Origin: an uncultured Lachnospiraceae bacterium
GTDB taxonomy: Bacteria > Bacillota > Clostridia > Lachnospirales > Lachnospiraceae
Reading direction: 5' to 3'
DNA: 64,000 nt
NCBI GenBank assembly: GCA_947625465.1
Contig: CANQOK010000007.1
Location: forward strand, 1 to 64,000
The position numbers were made by a program, and so were the translations under genes. The notes under the pieces are model-generated. The model was not told the origin of the DNA, did no database searches, and saw nothing but the letters and a program-made list of their open reading frames with translations. Below, piece by piece: positions 59,403 to 64,000 of this stretch. Position 1 is the first letter of the stretch. Each line of letters starts with the position of its first letter.

Positions 59403-61619
59403 TTATATACATTGCTCTAAACGCTCATTTTCATATGATAGTAACAACCTTTTCATATTGTCACGATTCCTTTTAATAAAATTAATGACTTCATCCTCTG
59501 ATAGATTGGCAGGAATAACTTTTTCTAATCTTCGCACAGCGTTACTTGGGATTCCAAATTCAACTAGAATAGATAAATTTTCACGAATAAAATCATTTTC
59601 TAATTGTTGTACAAAAAAACTATATGACCCTGGTTTAATGTTCTTCTTTTCGCATATCAATCGTTGTATACTATCTACAACCCTAAAAGTTTTTGGCACG
59701 GTAAACTGAAACCAATGTCTATAGATGTGAAATGCCGTTTCTACTGCTTCATCATAATATCTTGATTTTCTTTCTTCTGTCAAAGTCTTTACATTTGAAA
59801 TTTTGCTGTTAAAAATATCATTAACAATATCAATAATGTTCTTTTTTGTCCTATACATATTTAAATATCTGGCAAGCTGTTTTACTGAAAATACGCCCCT
59901 TTTGTCATCAAAATTGAATAGATTATTCTCTGCTACTTGCAAAACATAATACATTTGATCCCATGTAGGTAATTGACTCCATTGAATATTTTGCAATATA
60001 CCCTTTGATTTCAAATCAGCAGTCAATTTACTATAAATTCTGATTTGTCCATTTATAGAAACACCATTCTGCTTAATAATACTTAATAAATCTGCTGGAA
60101 GTGCATTAATTTGATCATAGCGACTTTTCACTTCTAGCTTTACATCGTCTTCTTTTATATTAACGAGTATTTCGTTTGTTAATATTTTTGGATCTTGTTC
60201 ATAAAATGGGATATCTATTATAATAGGCTTCTGTGCCGGAATATGACAAAAATTAAATATTCTACCTACATAATGCTCCATCATTCTTCCAGAACGTCCC
60301 TTAATATTACTGTAATCAAAAAAATCTATTTCATATCCTCCCTTTTTTTCATCGAACAAAATTACATTCTTAGCACTGGTATTTACCCCTTCAATTATTG
60401 TAGATGTACAAAAAATACAGTTTAGCATTCCCTCATTAAAATATTTAATAATTGAAGCCCCTATATGTTTTTGTAGTGAGCCATCATGAAAAGCTACCCC
60501 ATACTGCAATTCCTTCGCTAAACTCCATTTTGGTGAAATATTTTTATTTATCCATTCTACTAAAGGTAATTGATTATCCTTTTCTTGCCCTATTTTTTGT
60601 AGATACTCAAAATACGTTTTCGCCATACGCCTTGCACGTGCGGGAGTAGAACAATAGATAAGTGTTTGCTCATTTTGTAGCTCTTTTAACAATTCACACA
60701 AAATATTAGTTTTTGTTTTATCAATCTGCTTACTACTTTTACTCCAATCAATCAAATAACTTTTATCTATTACATCACAATCTACTAAAGAAAAATCCGA
60801 TTTGTAAAATATTGCATTATATTTTTCTGCGAATCCTTTTGTTATCCCATCAATATTGGGACCTAAAAAATAAAATCTAGGATGGAATTTATTTACCACC
60901 TTTAAAAAAGCATTATTCAAAGTATCGACACGATCATCCTTTCTTCTAAGACTTAATTTATAAAATTCATCTATAATAAGAAAGTCTATTGGGGGTAAAG
61001 GTTCATATTCCATTACTCTTTCGGCAGTTAATAAAAAAAGATTTCTTCGCTCTTCAGAATATGATTGAGAGGTTCTCACTATAATTTTATAATCATCGGC
61101 ATATTTCTTCAGCTTTAATCTTGTTTCATCTAATAACGCTAATGTGGGCTGAATAATAACAATATTTTTATACTTTTTAGAAGCTACAATTTCTTCAATC
61201 AGTAAACTTTTTCCAAAACTCGTTGGCGCACTGGCTATTATACTCTTTCCAGACAAAAGATATTTGGAAATTTTCTTTTGCTCCTTATGCAAATACATAT
61301 TCTCTAAAAAATCTGATTGAAAATAGCTCATTCGCACATCATCTGCAAAAGACATCAGCTTTAAATCAGAACTGTTTTTTTGAATATACGGATAAAACCC
61401 TAATGTTTCGATTAAATCTGCCCACACTTCATATATATTTTTATCAACTTTTTCCCAATTATTCAAAACATGTATCACTATCTTTCTCACAGATACTTCT
61501 GCTTCAGCTGAATGCTGTGACAGTAATTGTGTGCAATATGAAATAATTCTAAAACTCTGTTCAAAAGAAATGCTGTCTACATTCTCAATTTCCGATATAA
61601 ATTCTGTTATCTTATTCAT
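59403..61619 (-). CDS. hamB: Hachiman helicase HamB
   Basis: A 738-residue superfamily 2 helicase. Walker A APTSFGKSLLIEE near residue 130, a DEFY-type box II (LIIDEFYKLS) and helicase C-terminal motifs (FCTSTIIEGVNTSAKNVILF and KGRSGRMMEHYVGRIF). In Hachiman, HamB senses damaged or foreign DNA and releases the nuclease HamA. AT-rich coding, unlike the rest of the window. The ATG at 61619 follows a ribosome site (GAGGTG) that overlaps the hamA stop. Confidence 0.9.
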   Translation of the reverse strand: MNKITEFISEIENVDSISFEQSFRIISYCTQLLSQHSAEAEVSVRKIVIHVLNNWEKVDKNIYEVWADLIETLGFYPYIQKNSSDLKLMSFADDVRMSYFQSDFLENMYLHKEQKKISKYLLSGKSIIASAPTSFGKSLLIEEIVASKKYKNIVIIQPTLALLDETRLKLKKYADDYKIIVRTSQSYSEERRNLFLLTAERVMEYEPLPPIDFLIIDEFYKLSLRRKDDRVDTLNNAFLKVVNKFHPRFYFLGPNIDGITKGFAEKYNAIFYKSDFSLVDCDVIDKSYLIDWSKSSKQIDKTKTNILCELLKELQNEQTLIYCSTPARARRMAKTYFEYLQKIGQEKDNQLPLVEWINKNISPKWSLAKELQYGVAFHDGSLQKHIGASIIKYFNEGMLNCIFCTSTIIEGVNTSAKNVILFDEKKGGYEIDFFDYSNIKGRSGRMMEHYVGRIFNFCHIPAQKPIIIDIPFYEQDPKILTNEILVNIKEDDVKLEVKSRYDQINALPADLLSIIKQNGVSINGQIRIYSKLTADLKSKGILQNIQWSQLPTWDQMYYVLQVAENNLFNFDDKRGVFSVKQLARYLNMYRTKKNIIDIVNDIFNSKISNVKTLTEERKSRYYDEAVETAFHIYRHWFQFTVPKTFRVVDSIQRLICEKKNIKPGSYSFFVQQLENDFIRENLSILVEFGIPSNAVRRLEKVIPANLSEDEVINFIKRNRDNMKRLLLSYENERLEQCI

Positions 61620-61627
61620 ATTTCACC

Positions 61628-62566
61628 TCAAATATTCTGCATATGCCAAAGGCGTTTATGTAAATTAATGACTAATTCATTTTTATCATTTACAGGAAAT
61701 AGCATAAGAATAATGTTAACTCTATCTTTTAATGGCATTTTGTTCTGTGTATCAAAATACTTTTTTAGCTCTCTGATATTTAATTCATGATAAGCAACTG
61801 CATTAGGATCATTCATATCAGAAAACTTTTTGTAAATATTATGTGTATAGGTACAAAGCATTGGTATGTTTATAATATTAAGTCTGTCGCTTAACTTTGT
61901 ACAATTTGTTAACATATCAATCCACTCCTCTCTACAAGGTATAGAATTATTCTCCAGATTCTTTTTAATTATTACAAACTGATCGTTTAAATAATCTGTA
62001 TTAATATGTTCATTTAAATCTTTCACTAATGCTCTTATCCCCTCTTTACTATCATCATAAAGTTTACTTTCCCCAAGCCATAAAACTTTTTCATTCGCAG
62101 ATACATGTACTGCATCAAATCCATGGGCAGGTACACTCGCACTATCTTTGAAATAAACTTTAGAAATTAGTGGTATTGTATGCTTAAATTCCCTTAATAT
62201 CAAATGCAACAACAATTCTCCAAATTCTCCTCTTTTTGCTGTACTAGATTTTTTCAATTCGTTATATGCATTAATGTCTTTATCTACGCACCACTGTTTC
62301 ATTAGTTGAAAGTCTTTGATTTTATAAATACAATGGGCTGCTTCTCTCAACTTTTCAACAATATCGTTTTGAGGAATATTGGGATCTTCATACTGTGCAA
62401 AAACATACTCTGGAATTGTATTACATATAGCTTTAGTAAAATCATCCAAACAATATTTCGGTTGCCCATTATCATCGACATCCATATCAACCAAAAAACT
62501 ATTTAGATCTTCTTCATTAATCCTTAGTAGTATTACATTCTTTTTATCAAAGATTTTATTTTCCAT
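61628..62566 (-). CDS. hamA: Hachiman nuclease HamA (DUF1837)
   Basis: A 312-residue protein with the HamA/DUF1837 nuclease fold. The PD-(D/E)XK-like site is HGFDAVHVS followed by WLGESKLYDD (Asp, E-S-K). It acts as the effector nuclease that degrades DNA when HamB is triggered, causing abortive infection. Upstream GGAGAAGG precedes the ATG. It is the first gene of the Hachiman pair, translationally coupled to hamB. Confidence 0.9.
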   Translation of the reverse strand: MENKIFDKKNVILLRINEEDLNSFLVDMDVDDNGQPKYCLDDFTKAICNTIPEYVFAQYEDPNIPQNDIVEKLREAAHCIYKIKDFQLMKQWCVDKDINAYNELKKSSTAKRGEFGELLLHLILREFKHTIPLISKVYFKDSASVPAHGFDAVHVSANEKVLWLGESKLYDDSKEGIRALVKDLNEHINTDYLNDQFVIIKKNLENNSIPCREEWIDMLTNCTKLSDRLNIINIPMLCTYTHNIYKKFSDMNDPNAVAYHELNIRELKKYFDTQNKMPLKDRVNIILMLFPVNDKNELVINLHKRLWHMQNI

Positions 62567-62589
62567 TTGAATACCTTCTCCATAAAAAC

Positions 62590-63533
62590 AATTTCATTGC
62601 CCATCTATAATAATCATTTTTCTTGGAACTATATTTTTTGTTCTTTCTCTGGCTACCTCTTTCGTTTCTTATCTCATTACTTCTCCGACCTTTTTCTTTC
62701 TACACAGTCTCAAAAACATCCTTTGATATTATTGCAGGATTATTATCTGATGCCAGATACTGAACTTCCCTCTTGCCAAATTTTAAAAGTTTAACATCCC
62801 CTATATACTTTTCATTGCTTAGCATAACATCAATAGTTCACTTGCAGCATTTCTCTTTTCCAGTAGGAAAGGGAGTGTTTCGCCTCCAAAGTTCTTCGAT
62901 AATACCCAAGATACTTTGACCACTGAGAAAAATCAAATATTAACTTAACATTTTAACCTTTTCATCATCAATAATTAGATAGCTTCCTTCATCATTCTTA
63001 TAACCATAACACTTTCTATCATAAAGTTTTTTAAATTCCTGCTGCACAATATTTAATCCCTAACCTAATATTTTCACCCCGCGATTCATTTTCTGCTTGC
63101 ACAATAGACCCAATAACAGAAATCATAAGATTACCATCTGTATTAGCAGTATCTAATTCCTCTTGCTAAAAAATCACTCTAATATCAAACACCCTTAGCT
63201 GATCCAACGCATCCAGAATCTCAACTGTATCCCATCCAAGGCGGCTGAAGTTTTTCGTAAGAATAATGACCAGTTTATTAAAACAACAAGTCTCCATCAT
63301 GCAATTAAACGCTTTATTTGAAAATCCTGTTTTACTTGTAGCAATATCTATATAAATATTTACAAGAAACCATTGTGGTAACCCAGCCGCTATTCTTATC
63401 AAATGTAATATCTGCGCTGTAAGGCTTTGTAATTGTTCAGCACTATTTGTGCTAAAACAGCAGTAAATACCAATGCTTTTTTTCTTTTCTGTAGCTTAGG
63501 CGGTATGAAATGCACTTTAGTCTGTCCAGACAT
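62590..63533 (-). pseudogene. Decayed large serine recombinase
   Basis: Disjoint frames on the minus strand spell a SpoIVCA-type recombinase: the catalytic-serine region CCFSTNSAEQLQSLTAQI, then ATSKTGFSNKAFNCMME and VIILTKNFSRLG, then EELDTANTDGNLMISVIGSI and AENESRGENIRLGIK, then SILGIIEELW and IDVMLSNEKYIGDVKLL, then SDNNPAIISKDVFETV. At least four internal stops or frameshifts (e.g. near 63430, 63165, 63050, 62840, 62710) break it. It is the likely remnant of an integrase that carried the neighbouring defence genes. Confidence 0.85.
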
Positions 63534-63697
63534 ATCTTATCTCAAATTCTACTAAGTTTTATACCGTTTTTTAGTCCTTTTGCAAGGAAGTAAACTCTTT
63601 TATAGATTAATTATCATCTACATATTTACATTATACAATAATTAGCCTATCTGTCAATATTTCTATTCTCCCGACCCCCGTTTTAACAATCCTAATC

Positions 63698-63720
63698 TGA
63701 TAAGGGAGTGCGGACATTTT
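63698..63720 (-). repeat. Candidate terminal inverted repeat of an IS3-family element
   Basis: GATAAGGGAGTGCGGACA on the plus strand, just beyond the transposase stop; read inward it begins TGTCCGCACTCCC, with the TG start typical of IS3 ends. The matching end lies outside the window, so it cannot be checked here. Confidence 0.4.
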
Positions 63721-63726
63721 CTTGGG

Positions 63727-64000
63727 CTAAATGACCATACCCTTACTCTTTCTGTATTCCATTGGACTCATTCCGCCCAACGATATCTTTATCCGCTTCT
63801 CCCGGTACCATACCATGTATTCTTCGATCTGGCGGATAAATTCATCTATTGATACATCCTGCCACGAACAGCCGTAAAACATTTCGTTTTTCATCCGGCC
63901 AAAGAATTCCTCGCAGGCTGAATTGTCGGGTAAACACCCTTTCCGGGACATGGACCGTACCAAACCGGCATCCTTCGTCTTTTCTATCCAGCCTGGCCAG
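63727..64000 (-). CDS. IS3-family transposase, C-terminal part (window edge)
   Basis: About 90 codons of the DDE transposase OrfB, open to the end of the window. The motif WPGWIEKTKDAGLVRSMSRK, then GCLPDNSACEEFFGRMKNE (with the catalytic Glu), then EKRIKISLGGMSPMEYR, matches the end of IS150/IS3-type OrfB. The start is beyond base 64000. Confidence 0.9.
   Translation of the reverse strand, partial: WPGWIEKTKDAGLVRSMSRKGCLPDNSACEEFFGRMKNEMFYGCSWQDVSIDEFIRQIEEYMVWYREKRIKISLGGMSPMEYRKSKGMVI

Overview
The window looks like chromosome of a low-to-mid-GC anaerobic Bacillota, most likely a Lachnospiraceae-type gut clostridium. The evidence is [FeFe]-hydrogenase maturation genes, a ferredoxin-dependent indolepyruvate oxidoreductase, a YerC-type TrpR homologue, a BclA-like collagen protein, a T-box leader, strong AGGAGG ribosome binding sites and TTGACA-17-TATAAT promoters. 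The taxonomic placement is inference.

Layout. 0-3.3 kb: secreted GLUG/InlB-repeat protein and trpS (minus). 3.3-6.8 kb: a long structured leader and a hydrogenase-maturation operon (TM1266-like, hydG, hydF). 6.7-8.9 kb: two-component system. 9-16.7 kb: GH127 glycosidase, YczE-like membrane protein, EF-G-2 paralogue, aldo/keto reductase, ogt, trpF, XRE regulator. 16.75-16.96 kb: tRNA-Gly and tRNA-Phe. 17-24.5 kb: DUF3783 protein, Rrf2 regulator, sodium:solute symporter, acyl-CoA synthetase, amidohydrolase, acetyltransferase, and an AraC-type regulator fused to a degenerate SpoT-like HD domain. 24.6-25.0 kb: gene debris. 25-31.2 kb: a REC/HD-GYP/GGDEF protein and an operon yerC-iorA-iorB-paaK for aryl-pyruvate oxidation and aryl-CoA formation. 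31.3-37 kb: permuted GH3 glucosidase, trpB2 behind a Trp T-box, collagen-like protein. 37-45 kb: double-domain sugar-binding lipoprotein and a fructose PTS operon (fruK-fruA-ptsH-ptsI-deoR type regulator) whose ptsI is frameshifted. 45-48.9 kb: ferredoxin-type aldo/keto reductase, membrane GDPD, pilin-like protein. 48.9-50 kb: truncated gene fragments.

50-62.6 kb is an AT-richer antiphage island, all on the minus strand. In transcription order it holds Hachiman (hamA, hamB), then a type I restriction-modification operon hsdR - an 80-codon gene - hsdM - hsdS, then a PHP/SMC-like ATPase of TrlF type. It is bordered upstream by a decayed large serine recombinase and an IS3-family transposase that runs off the window, which suggests acquisition by a mobile element.

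The most unusual signal outside genes is a roughly 165-175-nt RNA-like element present twice, at 3553-3722 (+) and 35433-35605 (-). The copies share a conserved core, while three helices are kept with different sequences. One copy lies in the leader of the hydrogenase-maturation operon, the other between the Trp T-box terminator and trpB. Other notable items are the AraC-HD fusion, an HPr lacking Ser46, the broken ptsI, the permuted GH3 and the small gene wedged by ATGA/TAATG overlaps inside the hsd operon.
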